64,000 nt of DNA, taken from assembly GCF_963169125.1 (NCBI RefSeq), contig NC_084801.1, forward strand, positions 113,983,061 through 114,047,060. Direction: 5' to 3'. The notes under the pieces are model-generated. The model was given only the letters and a program-made list of their open reading frames with translations. It was not told the DNA's origin and ran no database searches. Both the position numbers and the translations under genes were made by a program. Position 1 is the stretch's first letter. Every line of letters starts with the position of its first letter. The DNA is from Humulus lupulus (Eukaryota > Streptophyta > Magnoliopsida > Rosales > Cannabaceae). Of the stretch, positions 1 through 11,400 are shown in pieces.

Positions 1-654
1 TAGTAACTTTTCAATATGTTGAATATTTAAGACTACTTGAATACTTAAAGAACATTTTGTTGTTGGTGACAGTGTTGAATGTTTTAAACTAATTTGTGGA
101 TTGTTAATACAATGGTGAGTGTTTTTACTTTTTGTTATTTGAAAATCAAGTTCATTTGATGATGCTAGTATATATTAGAAAGATAATTTTAATTATATAA
201 AAAAAATTAAAATATAATAGAATAAATTAGTGTTATATAAATGAATATATAATGAGAATTTAAACTTATCTAAATATTAAAATAATACGAAAATTGTGTT
301 ATAATATCTATTACAATAACATTTTTTATGTAAAGAATTTTGTTATGCAAACTTCATTATATAACAAAAATAATGTGTTATACTAAAGTGTAGTATAACA
401 CAAATTTATAAGTATTGAAATGTGTTATATAATCGACTATAAATTATATAATTAAACACTTATCTATTTATTAAAATAACATAGAAAGTGTGTTATCGTT
501 GAAGTATAATAACATATCTGTATAACAATGATAAAGTGTTATGTAAAGTACCCTGACCTACGATAACATAGTTGGTCTTAACACATCAAAAAGTGTTATG
601 GTATGTTTTGATAACACATTTTTGGTGTTATTAAAAGCATTTTTTCCTGTAGTG
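1..654. mobile_element. CACTA transposon end (CACTA-1), truncated by window
   Basis: The right boundary reads, on the minus strand, CACTACAGGAAAAAA (640-654), the classic CACTA-superfamily terminus. The inside is AT-rich and packed with short direct and inverted copies of GTGTTAT/ATAACAC, as expected of subterminal transposase-binding repeats. Just outside, copia reverse-transcriptase sequence starts abruptly, so the element sits inside that gene. No transposase is visible in this part and the other end lies outside the window. The 3-bp target duplication (aca at 655-657 if present) cannot be verified. Confidence 0.75.
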
Positions 655-2100
655 ACACCAAATGCTCACCATCACTAGAGGAGAATCCTTCTGGTTGTTT
701 CATGTATACCTCCTCCTCTAGGTCACCATTTAGGAAAGCAGTTTTCACATCCACCTGCTGCTACTCTAAATCGAAATGAGCAACTACTGCCAGGATAACT
801 CTGAGGGAATCTTTCTTAGATACTGGAGAAAAGGTCTCCATGTAGTCAATTCCTTCTTTTTGAGTGAATCCCTTAGCAACGAGTCTCGCTTTGTGTCTCT
901 CAATGTTGCCTAATGAGTCTTTCGTTGTTTTGAAGACCCATTTACACCCAATAGCCCTCGCCCCATTAGGCAACTCAACAAGATCCCAAACTCTGTTGCT
1001 CTTCATAGAATTCTTTTCTTCATTCATGGCATTGTACCACAGTTCTGATTCTTTGTTATTCATATCTTGTGAAAATGTTTCTAAATCATTTTCGGCTCCA
1101 ATATTGTAGTCAGATTCTTGCAAATACACAATGTAGTCACTAGGTATCACTGATTTTGTTGTCTTAGTGGATCTTCTTAAGGCTACACCAGCAGGCTCTT
1201 GGGGAGCAGGTGGTTCAGCTTGTTGTTCAACAATTATAGGCAACTCTTGAATAACTTGATCCATTTGAACTTCATCATTGACTTGTGGATCTTCAACAAT
1301 TGGTTGTGGTGGTTCAACATCCATTTGGACTGCAGGGGTGTTATCAACCACAATCAATCTTGCTCTTGAGGTGGAGGGTTCTGAAGGATCTTTCTCAGAA
1401 CCTAAGTCCTTGGATTGATCACTCCCACTAATCAAGGCATTTTCAAGAAATTTTGCATTCCTTGATTCCATAGTCCTAGTGCTATGAGATGGACAATAAA
1501 ACTTGTAACCTTTAGACCTTTCAGCGTATCCAATAAATATCAACTTATGGTCCTTGGGTCCAGTTTCTTTTCTTGTGGATTGTATACCATAACTTCATAT
1601 GAGCATCCCCAAATACGTACATGTTGCAAATTCGGTTTCCAACCTTTCCATAATTCAAAAGGAGTTTTGGAGACTGCCTTGGTTGGAACTCGATTTAATA
1701 TGTACACGGATGTCTTTAGAGCTTCAGTCCACAAGGATTTAGGAATTTTAGGGTTGCTACTAAGCATACTCCGCAACATGTCCATCAATGTTCGGTTTCT
1801 CCTTTCTACAACACCATTTTTCTCGGGTGTATTGGGCATGGTTTATTGGGCAACAATCCTATTTTCTTGAAGAAACTTTACAAAAGGGTCAGGTGCTTGT
1901 CCATCTTCAGTGTATCTACCATAATATTCTCCACCCCTTTCTGATCTCACTATCTTAATTTGCTTGTTGCATTGTTTCTCTACTTCAGCTTTAAATATCT
2001 TAAGGACATCTAACGCTTCACTTTTGTTATGAAGTAAGTAGATATACATGTAGCGTGAGTAATCATCTATGAAAGAAATAAAGTATTTCTGACCATAAAC
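655..2100 (-). pseudogene. Copia-L pol fragment: integrase C-terminus and reverse transcriptase N-terminus
   Basis: Read on the minus strand, 2100 to 1540 encodes the end of a Ty1/copia integrase, with an ERGGEY-type segment and the [11 protein letters not shown] motif around 1800. It is followed by a proline/acid-rich linker and the start of the copia reverse transcriptase ([13 protein letters not shown] near 860-900), which runs to 655 (VYMKQPEGF just before the CACTA end). There is an in-frame stop before 1843, a frameshift near 1540 and a stop at about 758. The RT active site and RNase H are absent, cut off by the CACTA insertion. Homology stops at about 2100 in the middle of the integrase core. 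A dead relic, probably of the element whose LTR lies at 3931-4402. Confidence 0.85.
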
Positions 2101-3916
2101 TTTATGATAAAACTATTAAATTAATTTTTATAACTCCTATGGGTAAATTAAGAAAATTAATTTAATATATTATCCTAATTAATTATATAAATATAATAAA
2201 ATCCCTGTGGGGTAAAATTATTATATCTATATAATCAATCACAATTTATGTCCATTATGTGATCCTTTCAAATTAATATATAATTTTATATAATTAAAGA
2301 TGCTATGGCTACTCCCTAATTATTTAAAATTAAACGGTTCACTAGACATTATGTTTTAGGCTCTAGGAAGACCTAAGAACAAATTCGTTATAACATAATA
2401 GGCAATCACAAAGAGTAGTGCTCCTAGTGTGGTCGTCCGAAGATCATTATAAACCGTTCTAGATTGAGCATTTGTCTCATTTTCATGCGTTGTTATGTCA
2501 ACCACAAAATTGTTTATGAATTATTCATAATTTTATTCACCCTAAATGTTTTATGAATATTTTATGAATAAATTATGAATATTAATGTGCTAAATATTAT
2601 TCAACCTATCTTAATGTTTGAATATAATCTAAATATATTTAGCAAAATTGTGGAATATACAACGTATTTAAAATTATAAAGTCATACATATAAAATTAAA
2701 GATAATTATACTTAGAATAAATTTGCATGAATAATAACAAAATAATCATACAATTAGCATAATTAACTATGTGTATGAAAATAAATACAATAATTCCATA
2801 TATATGCTTGGCAGAAAATATCCATGCTAAATAAGACAATAAAATCATTTATTGATTTGGTGAATTAATAAAATAATTGCACAAACTTAATTGTAAAACA
2901 AAAAGTAATTACATTCGTAAAATAGCACAATTATTTAATATTGCATGAATAAAATAAAATAATCATACAATAAATACACCAAAATCAAGTAATTGCACAT
3001 TTTAATTAATTTCCAAATATATAATATACTAAAATTATATGTTTTAATTAAATTGGCAAAAAATTAAAAATGATATTTATTGTCTAAATAAGTATTAAAA
3101 TCAAGAAAATAATAAAATTCCAAAAATATATCAAAAAAGTAATTTTCGGAATTTTTCTTAAAAAATTTTAAATCTGCCATTTCCCCTTATTGTTGTCGTG
3201 TGACCCGTCAAATGACAGGTCGTTAATCTGCAGCAAGGGGGAAATGACATATCGTTTCCCCTGTCTTCTTCCTCCAGCCAGGTCGAAATCGAGCAGGTTT
3301 CTATGTGCAGGTCGTACGAACCCTATTCAAAACCCAACTTGAAAACCCAATTTTGACGTCGATTTTCAAGATTTTAAAGCCCAGATCAATTAGAAAACCT
3401 TATATTAAGAGATTCATGGGATTATTTTGCATAAAAAAAACAACAAAATTTGGGCTTGAATTTCATAAATAAAATAAAATCGGCCATAAATGGGTCCGAA
3501 CGAAAAAAACTCGATGGAAAACAACAATTTTTACATCCAAACTCATAGATTTTCACCCATATTTGATCTAAAACAGTGTCTAAAGAGATTCATGGAATTT
3601 TATTGCTTTAAAAACAAATAGAAACCGAACTTTAATATCAAAGAAAACTTATGGCCATTTACGTGGATGAACAGATAAGAAACGTTGTTCAATTTATCCC
3701 AAATGAAAAGAAATATAAAGCTTAATATATTTCTAATGAAATTAGGATCAAAAAACAAAAGAAACCATACACCAAAATAATAAATGAATCAACAAGGAAA
3801 ATAAAAATATACACAAGGTGAATATATATATATGTGTGTGTGTGTGTGTATGAATTAGAATATAAAGGCATATATAAAGCAAATGCAGACAAAATTACCA
3901 TGGCAGAGATAAGAAA
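2101..3916. other. AT-rich noncoding stretch, probably decayed body of Copia-L
   Basis: No convincing coding frame lies on either strand. It sits between the copia integrase fragment and a copia primer-binding site, where a 5' leader, gag and protease would be expected, but gag motifs and a zinc knuckle are missing. A GC-richer patch (3180-3330) and phrases such as an 'agagattcatggaa' type segment repeated at 3409 and 3587 show internal duplication. It may be a non-autonomous, LARD-like body or a deleted element. Confidence 0.4.
3823..3851. repeat. (AT)n(GT)n microsatellite
   Basis: An alternating purine-pyrimidine run, first AT then GT dinucleotides, lies within the AT-rich Copia-L interior. 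Confidence 0.85.
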
Positions 3917-3928
3917 GCTCTGATACCA
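3917..3928 (-). promoter_or_regulatory. Primer-binding site of Copia-L
   Basis: On the minus strand this reads TGGTATCAGAGC, the standard copia primer site complementary to the 3' end of initiator methionine tRNA. It lies two bases inside the LTR border at 3931, which fixes element orientation (minus) and LTR identity (5' LTR). Confidence 0.85.
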
Positions 3929-3930
3929 AA

Positions 3931-4402
3931 TGTTAGATTAAATGAAATGTATGCATATGAACAATCATATACATATAGGCAGAATTAATATATAGATTGA
4001 ACATATACAAATAGATGATCGAAATTGTATACCTCTAGCCATTGATTTGGTGAACCTCGATCTAAAAGCTTTAGATCTACAAAAGAAAAAGAAAAGAATT
4101 AGAACGAGTACTCGGGCTTCCAAGCTCTCACAAACTCTTTTAGATGGAGTTACTGAAAGTCAGAAGGAGCGGTGAGCTTGGGGACCGATACTCTATATTT
4201 ATAGAGTGAGACCTACTATCTGAGTCTCTGCCACAGATTGAGATATTCTCTCAATCAGTTGGGATATGCAAAATCGGGTAACAAATAATGTTGACCATTA
4301 ATTAGAATATTTTGTCAATAAATAAATTATTGACTTTGATCTATTAAATCAATTAATTGTAACAAATTTATTTTATATACCATTTAAATAAATATTCTAA
4401 CA
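3931..4402 (-). repeat. 5' LTR of Copia-L
   Basis: A 472-bp segment bounded by TGTTAGA and its inverted copy TCTAACA, next to a primer-binding site. A TATA-like sequence (TATAAATATA on the minus strand, near 4190-4205) suggests the promoter. No second copy is present in the window because the 3' part of the element lies beyond the CACTA insertion. Confidence 0.8.
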
Positions 4403-4417
4403 AATATGTGTTATCCA

Positions 4418-4544
4418 GGATGTTATAGGAATTATTATCTGACAATCACAGTCTCAGGAGCATGGCATCGTTACTATGAAGCTAACGTTTTAGTTCGGTT
4501 TGATGGCTCTAAAACACTTCACTTATGCAGGCCACTATTTAATG
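4418..4544 (+). other. Possible orphan exon of an unidentified host gene
   Basis: An open stretch of 42 codons between a good acceptor (ttatccag/GA) and a good donor (AATG/GTATAT). Its composition is protein-like: TITVSGAWHRYYEANVLV then RFDGSKTLHLCRPLFN. The bases just outside are AT-rich and non-coding. I do not recognise the family. It lies 15 bp from the Copia-L LTR, so the gene may have been disrupted there. Alternatives are a chance ORF or a fragment captured by a transposon. Confidence 0.35.
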
Positions 4545-5283
4545 GTATATATTAATCAAACAATAATGCACTGCACCCTATTAAAGTTTTATTTATTTAT
4601 TTATTTTGTGTTGATTTAATTTGTTATACATTTTAGAGGTAGCTAGTCTGATGTGATTGATCTTTTCTTCTGTTTAAAATGCCTATGAAGTTACAATGGG
4701 ACATTCCTGAATAATTAATATATACTTGAATATTATTACCATTTATGCTTTGTTTTGGATCATTTGAGTGGGGATGATGATTTCTTCTTTGTGGTGATAT
4801 TGATTTATGATTTTATGAAGTAACCAATTGAGGAAATGGCATTTTGAAACCAGCAATATATAAAACTTAGTTTCAAATTAATCATTGAATTGGTTATTTT
4901 GCAACTCTGTTTGACATGTTGCGACTCATTATTGTTCCATGGTTCAATTAATAATAAAAAGATGTCTTTTTCATTCAACTATAGAATAATCTCTGTCTTG
5001 TCTTTTATTTTTGTTTCAGTAATGAAAAAGAATAGCCCTACTCACATGAACTCATACAAAAATCATAGACGCCATCTCTCATCAACATTCCTTATTTTCA
5101 ATTACTACTGTAAAGACCATAATTTGACCTTAGAAGGATTCAAAGCAAACCATTTTCTGAAGCCAAAAAGTCACTTTTAAAGTGACTTTAGAAGGCAAAT
5201 TTTCTCCTTTAAAGCTCTAACCAAAAGGTAATATATGAGTCTAATGACCAATGGTAGGTAGAAGTAGTTCCATCCAATATCAC
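4545..5283. other. AT-rich region downstream of the PPR pseudogene
   Basis: No convincing gene. This is the 3' flank of the minus-strand PPR pseudogene. The longest plus-strand frame (4890-5180) shows no domain and looks accidental. Confidence 0.5.
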
Positions 5284-5797
5284 TTATGCAGCTGCTGCTC
5301 TCATGGCCCTTCGACAAAGATGATCCTCCACCACCTCCACCTTCAGATGGATCCTACAAGCATCCAATAACACATTCCACAAATCTTCGTCCGACTCCAT
5401 TTTCATTTCCAAAACCAACTCCTCCGCTTATTTCACCCGTCCCGCCCTCCTAACATGTACACCATACAAGTATAATGCTCCAACACAAGTTTTATCCCAA
5501 ACTTCTTTTCCATCATATCGAAATACTCTTTCCCTTTCGCTATCAACCCTCTATGACTACAGGTCACGAGAACAATCGTAAAAGTCACTCTATCTGGCCT
5601 CTTGCCGGTTTCCACCTTCGTATCAAACAACCCAAACACCTCACTAAAAATCCCATGCATCCTGTATCCTGCCATCAGTGCAGACCAAGAAATCTCATTC
5701 CTTTTATGCATTTCATCAAACGCGTTATGAGCCCCAACCAAATTACCACACTTGGCATACATTGTGATCAACGCATTGGAGTTGGCCATGTCTGGGG
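5284..5797 (-). pseudogene. PPR gene, C-terminal half (PLS type)
   Basis: Minus-strand frames encode typical pentatricopeptide repeats of a plant organelle RNA-binding protein: ALITMYAKCGNLVGA (about 5720-5780), then WSALMAGYRMHG, RPDRVTFTIVLVTCSHRGL and YTCMVYMLGG. After a frameshift and a stop near 5425-5435, an E-motif-like block continues (WNVLLDACRIH, about 5320-5370), ending at a stop at 5284. PPR proteins of this class guide editing or processing of mitochondrial or plastid transcripts. The N-terminal half lies 56.6 kb away at 62414-62815, on the other side of the nested insertions. The broken E domain and the missing 3' part make this non-functional. Confidence 0.85.
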
Positions 5798-5802
5798 AAA
5801 TA

Positions 5803-5994
5803 TGAATACTAAACTTTGTATTGAATGAATGATCACTAATCTAAAGATCAAAGAGGTGAGTTGAGTATTATTTATAGATCATGTAATACAGCAGCTGAGT
5901 ACAACTAAGTTCTAACAAAAAACCCTATAAATCTCGAGTATACACTAACAACCTATAAACAGAATCCTAACGGCTTAAACAAACTCACTCAACA
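5803..5994 (-). repeat. 3' LTR of Copia-P
   Basis: On the minus strand this begins TGTTGAGTGAG at 5994 and matches 62222-62413 over its whole length. A TATAAATAA box lies at 5868-5876 (minus). Similarity to the other LTR continues a few bases past 5803, so the end of the LTR is not a clear CA and could be 5798. Immediately upstream (5995-6003) is a purine tract, GAGGGGGAAT on the minus strand, the polypurine tract. Confidence 0.85.
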
Positions 5995-6115
5995 TTCCCC
6001 CTCAAGCGAAAAAGAGAGTTTGCAACCTTGAGCTTGTCTCTAAATTTAAAGAATATGTCCACACTATGTCCCTTTGTAAGTACTTCAGCAAGTTTCTCTT
6101 GTGTTGGTACATAAC
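5995..6115 (-). pseudogene. Copia-P pol C-terminus (end of RNase H)
   Basis: The minus strand encodes the conserved tail of copia polyproteins: VPTQEKLAEVLTKG, a spacer, then KLKVANSLFRLRG. It ends just before the polypurine tract and 3' LTR. The upstream residues (ending DIRY) are found at 51252-51300, on the far side of Tat-A. ATAAC (6111-6115) is duplicated at 51252-51256, and removing the insertion with one copy closes the frame exactly. Confidence 0.9.
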
Positions 6116-6759
6116 TATTACACCCAAATTTTGAGGATGAATAAATGAGTCTCGAAATGTAGCACAAGATTAAAGGCTCGAGCTTAGGTTTCAAGCTCGA
6201 AAGAAAGAATCTTCTCTGAGACATATGAGTATTATTTGGGCCTTAGTTTCAGGCTCGAGGGCATTGGTCTCTGACGATTGAGTTGAGGAGGAGGTTGACC
6301 GAAATAACAAGCTCGAATTTATGTCGATCTCGAAAGCGCGTTGACCTTGCATTCAAGGTAAGCAACACATTTTGCATACAACAGTTGTTAGGAGATCCCT
6401 ATTCTTTAGGGATTCGTTGTTATCTGATAATTAAATCTCAATTATCATGAGATATTATTTATTTAATAAATTTATTTACATTTATTTCAAATTTGAATAA
6501 TTGGTTGTAACTTCCCTGAATCAAGGGAATATATTCTCCCAACCAGGTCTATAAATAGCCTGGATTTTTTCATTTGTAGACATGCACAATCTTGTACTGG
6601 GAATAATCTGTTGAATTTCTTTGAGAAAGCTTTGAGAGAGTATTACGAATCAATAATATTGACTCATGGACTTGGCATATTTTAACTGCTGAACTACGTA
6701 AAAATCCTACTGTTCTTTTTCTTCTTCAAATTTAAGTTGACAAAAAAATGGTGTCAACA
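6116..6759 (+). repeat. 5' LTR of Tat-A
   Basis: It matches the 3' LTR (27139 onward, then 51018-51251). The start is TATTACACC where the 3' copy has TGTTACACC, and the end is GTGTCAACA. The TATA box TATAAATAG is at 6550-6558. Relative to the 3' LTR about 85 bp are missing near 6166, between short 'tag' repeats, and a further small segment is missing near 6725. Confidence 0.9.
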
Positions 6760-6762
6760 GTT

Positions 6763-6780
6763 TGGTGCTTTAATTGAGAG
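6763..6780 (+). promoter_or_regulatory. Primer-binding site of Tat-A
   Basis: TGGTGCTTTAATTGAGAG lies 3 bp after the LTR end. The same position in Tat-B holds TGGTGCTTTCATTGAGAG. I do not assign the tRNA. Confidence 0.75.
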
Positions 6781-6829
6781 CATTAAGCAAATCTTTGGAT
6801 TTTTTAATCAGAAACCTCCTGCATTGCCA

Positions 6830-8760
6830 ATGGTCGTCGCGAACAACCCAGGAGCTGGTGGGCGACCATTGCCCCAAATACCTGAGGAGCAAAACCCTCA
6901 CACTGAGAATTATCCCCGGAGGCCTGGGAAACAACCAATGATAGATCATGACCAAGAAGAGGGGAGTGCATCATCAGACTCCAGGGGACCACCTAACCCA
7001 GAATTTGTCTTAAATAACCTGGAACCAGTCCGGGCCAATTCTGGACCTTCCAGACCCAACAATGGGAGGCCACCACCATCTCCTATAAGGCATCCAGTGT
7101 CTCCTATAAGACACCCCTCACCACTTCGAGAGGTACCCCAGCCAGCTCCTAATAAGAACCGGCCATGGGAGCATGCACCACAAAGGCCATCTCAAAGCGG
7201 CAGCCGAGATAGGAACTGTTGAACTCGGCCTGGACATGGAGGCGAGCGAGAGGCAATCTGTGGACATAGGGCCAGCCATCCAGCAAGGAGCCACATGTCA
7301 AGATCGCAAACAACTGGAGCAAGAGGGTCGATGGAAGATCCGCCTCGCAACCATCGAGCCCCTCAACCAGATCGAAACGTCAATTTTATGAGTGGGAGCT
7401 TAGACCTCACTAGGTCTATAAGAGTATATAATACTAAACCTAGGAATACTGGGAATTATGGAAATAATCCTGATCTTCGAGATCATCTAATCCAAAACCG
7501 GGGGCAAGCCGATCCCTCAAACCTCGATTTATGCAATCATTTGAACAGTCGAAAAGAATATGTGCAGCCAGCATATGGGAACCAATATAACCCTATGCCG
7601 GGACAGGGAGCTGGAGTTTTTATAAACAATAATTTACTACCCCAAGCACAAGGTCAGCCTCTAGTGGACTTGGTTCAGGAGAGAATTAATCAGCTTAAAA
7701 GAGCGTTCAGACTCCTTCAAGATGAAAGGAACAAAGACAAGGTCGACGACTCCGATGAGGAGCTCGAGCCTTCCGCTCCACATATTTCAAACACACCATT
7801 CCCTCAAGGGTTCAAGATACCCCATGTAGCTCCATTCGATGGGAACTCAGACCCGCACAGCCACCTGAGCACATTTAATACCATCATGCAAGCCAACAAC
7901 ATTGGCTATGAGCTCAGGTGCATGTTATTCCAACTACTTTGGTAAGACCAGCAAAAAAATAGTTTAAAAAATTCATAAGACATTCGATATCATCTTGGGA
8001 TCAATTGGCAAAGGAATTTAAAAAACAATTCAAAGCCATGGTAGGCGTCAGGCCCGAGGCCTCGACCTTGACCAATGCCAGACAACAGTCGGGAGAATCA
8101 TTAAAAAGTTACCTGGCGAGGTTTAACATAGAGGTGGCGCGAGCCCGAAATGTTGATGACAATGGTCATCTTATGGGCGTTGAAGGTGGTATTTTGCTAG
8201 GAAGTCCTATTTGGGATGATATGCAAAGAAAACTGATAAGAACAATAATCGAGTTCAACAAAAGGGCTCAGAGATTTGTCAATGTAGAGGAGGCGAGGTT
8301 AGCATTAAAACTGGCCCATTAGCCCATTATAACTACAGCGATGAATGTCAACTCAGCCTCGACCTCGGCTACCCCATCAACGTTTCGACCCTCAGAAGAT
8401 AGCCTTTCAAAAAGGAAGAAAAATGAAGGGAATAACTCAAAGGCAAACCGGGGGGGGGGGGTAAAAGAAGAAGGGAGACAAGTATTTCTCCATTTATACG
8501 GTTTACACCGAGCTCATTGAAACTCGGGAAAATATCTTCCTCGCAAATGAGAATCAGGTCTCGTTAGGCGACCTGACCCAATGCGAAATCAAAAGGCAAA
8601 GAGAGACACCAACAAGTACTGCAGTTCCACAGGGACATCAGACATACCACTGATGAGTGTCGACAACTAAAAGACAAGATCAAAGGCCTAATCTCGATAG
8701 GATATTTGAAACAGTATATAAGAAACCAAAATACCAATCAAGCGTCGTATGGACAGAGGG
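6830..8760 (+). pseudogene. Tat-A gag
   Basis: The likely start is the ATG at 6830 (MVVANNPGAG). A long proline/arginine-rich, disordered N-terminus leads to the capsid region (APFDGNSDPHSHL near 7830, AKEFKKQFKAM at 8008, SGESLKSYLARFN at 8092). A zinc knuckle of pattern C-x2-H-x4-H-x4-C near 8618-8662 is readable only across a frame change. Frameshifts occur near 7220, 7950 and 8450, the last beside a run of 12 G. Gag would form the virus-like particle. Several stops make it non-functional. Confidence 0.8.
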
Positions 8761-8829
8761 AAGCTTCTGTGCAACCTGCCCAATAGAATAACACCTTCCG
8801 AGCAAGGGAGGATGATCGACCTCCCTCAA

Positions 8830-9438
8830 TAGATGGGGAGGATGTGGTAACCATCTCTGGAGGACCACACTTTGCTATATCAGGCAGAAATGCCCAGAAA
8901 AGATATGTGAACAAGCTCAAAACTGGAGACAATTCTCCCTACGAGCCTGAACCACGAGCTCTAAAGCAACAAAGGGTTGAATCTCATGGTCACTTTTACA
9001 GAAGAAGATGCTTCGCATGTTCAGTTTCCCCATAACGACCCTCTGATCATCACACTACAGCTTGCCAACAAAAGGGTGCACAGAGTCTTGATAGATAATG
9101 GGAGCTCAGTCAATATCCTTTTTAAGGCCACTCTAGAAAAGATGGGACTCTCACTTTGAGATTTGAAAGCCTGTGCAACAACGTTGTATGGATTTTTAGG
9201 ATAAGGGATTGCCAGCACGGGATCCATCGAGCTCACTGTAACGTTGGGAGACTGTCCAGTCTTGGTGACCAAGATGATGGAGTTCATAGTGGTGGACACC
9301 CCGTCGGCCTACAACGTACTGCTCGGGAGACCAGCCCTGATTGGGTTGGGGGCAGTGTCATTGATTAGGCATATGGCCATCAAATTCCCAACGTCTAGTG
9401 GCATCAGGAAACTGAAGGTAGACCAGCTCGCCGCATGA
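8830..9438 (+). pseudogene. Tat-A protease region
   Basis: A retropepsin-like segment with [10 protein letters not shown] (near 9091-9120), where the canonical catalytic triplet is D-T/S-G and here reads D-N-G. It is followed in another frame by the flap and C-terminal part (SAYNVLLGRPALI near 9304). It is preceded by [14 protein letters not shown], a segment shared with Tat-B at the same position. A stop at about 9159 and a frameshift separate the halves. Confidence 0.75.
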
Positions 9439-9669
9439 GAATGCTATAGCATTTCCATGAGAGGAAAGAACCAAATAAGCGCACATGCACTTGTAGTTAT
9501 TCAGGAGATGAACGGATCTATCTTCAAAATAGAAGAAGAGATAGACCCTAGAGTTGAAGAAAGGGTCGATCTTGAACCAATGGAGGAGCTTGAAGAAGTG
9601 AATCTCGATCAGAATGATACCATGAGGGTGGTAAAAATAGGGAACAATCTTTCCGAAAACGCAAAATAG

Positions 9670-10990
9670 CAATTAACTTGCTTTTTGAGAGAAAACCAGG
9701 ATGTGTTTGCATGGTCACATTTGAATATGGTAGGGATCAATCCGAGTATCATGAGCCATGCACTCAACATAGATAAGAGCTTCCCTCCGAAGCATCAAAA
9801 AAGGAGGCCCCTAGACGACGATAGGAAGAAAGCCCTGAAAGAGGAGGTCGAAATGCTAAAGGCAAATCTGTTTATCCAAGATGCTTTCTACCTTGATTGG
9901 ATAGCCAATCCTATGCTGGTTCTGAAGCCCAATGGCAAGTGACGAACGTGCATCGATTATTCGAACCACATCAAGGCATGCCCCAAGGATTTTTTTCCCT
10001 TGACTCGAATCAACCAACTTGTAGATGCCATTGCCGGACACGACATCATGTCATTCATGGATGCTTATTCTGGATATAACCAGATAGCCATGCATGCACC
10101 CGACCAAGAACATACGAGCTTCGTGACTGATAAGGGTTTGTACTGCTACAATGTAATGCCTTTCGAGCTCAAGAATGCAGGAGCCACATACCAATGATTG
10201 GTGAATAGGATGTTTGCAGATAGGGAATAACATGGAAGTTTATGTGGACGATCTCGCTGAATGTTTCACAGTGCTCCGAAAATACAATATAAGACTCAAC
10301 CCACAAAAATGCTCATTCGGAGTATCCTCAAGAAAGTTTCTTGAATTTATAGTGAATGCTCAGGGTATAGAGGCTAATCCCGACAATAATAAAGCGTTAA
10401 TTGACATGCCCTTACCTCAAAAATATAAATATGTTCAAAGCCTAATTGGACGAATGGCGACCTTAATTAAGTAGGTTTATCTCAAAATCTACAGATCAGT
10501 GTCTTCCATTCTTTAATCTTCTAAGAGGGGGTAAGAAGTTTGAATGGTCGGACAAGTGTAAACTCGTGTTCCAGAACCTTAAGAAACACCTCACCGAGCC
10601 AAAAATCTTGTCTAAACCAATCACAGGGGAATTCTTATACTTATACCTCGCCACAACCGAGCATGCGATTAGTACAAAACTTGTTCGAGAGGATAAGAAA
10701 GTACAAAAACTCGTATACTACGTCAGCAAAAGGTTACTGTAGGCAGAATCGAGATGGCCATTAATGGAGAAAGTGTCTTTGAGCCTAATGCAGGCTTCTC
10801 GAAAGCTTCGACCCAATTTCCAAGCACATCCTATCCATGTGTAAACTAATCAGCCGTTAAGGCAAGTATTATCTAAGCCCGAAGCATCCGAGAGATTGTT
10901 GAAGTGGGTTGTCAAGCTCGGACAGTTTGAGATCACCTCTCATCCTAGAACAATGATCAAAGTACAATCCTTGTTAGACTTCATTGTCGA
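9670..10990 (+). pseudogene. Tat-A reverse transcriptase and first RNase H
   Basis: The RT N-terminus is at 9685 (ENQDVFAWSH). FMDAYSGYNQIAMH lies near 10060 and the YVDD active site near 10240. Compared with Tat-B, about 16 codons are deleted directly after the YVDD motif. In-frame stops occur at about 9940 (a TGA where tryptophan is expected) and 10195, with a frameshift near 10205 and more in the RNase H part (10540-10990). The homologous RNase H sequence, in several frames, ends near 10960. Confidence 0.85.
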
Positions 10991-11034
10991 ATGTACAGGG
11001 ATCTCCAACGAGGAAGTCATAACCTCAGCCCGCG

Positions 11035-11400
11035 AGCTGTGGAGACTTTACGTCAATGGGTCCTCTAATGAAAATGGGTCGGGCCAAGAATTATTTTAAT
11101 CACCCCGGCGGGAAACTGCTTCCATTCGGCACTAAGGTTTGGCTTTGAGGCATCGAATAACGAGGCTGAATATGAGGCATTGTTAGCAGGTCTTCAGATA
11201 ACCGCCAAGCTCATAGCAAAGGCCATCCACTGCTACAGTGACTCTGAATTGGTCGTTAACCAGATTCTGGGTGAATATCAGGCTCGTGGCATAAAAATGG
11301 CAGCCTACCTAGAGAAAGTTAAGGAAACATTTGAGGAGTTTGAGTTCTATGCTCTAGAACAAGTTCCCCGAGAATAAAATTCGAATGCAGATGCATTGGC
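11035..11400 (+). pseudogene. Tat-A second (archaeal-like) RNase H
   Basis: LYVNGSSNENG (near 11048), SNNEAEYEALLAGL (near 11155), YSDSELVVNQI (near 11236) and NSNADALARL (near 11381) are the motifs of the extra RNase H known from Tat-lineage elements. The first catalytic aspartate (TDGSSN in Tat-B) reads asparagine here, and frames change near 11090-11160. Adjacent to integrase, as usual for the lineage. Confidence 0.8.

Noticed and set aside
4890..5180. 96-codon plus-strand ORF
   Set aside because: AT-rich, low-complexity translation, no domain, no promoter or splice context.
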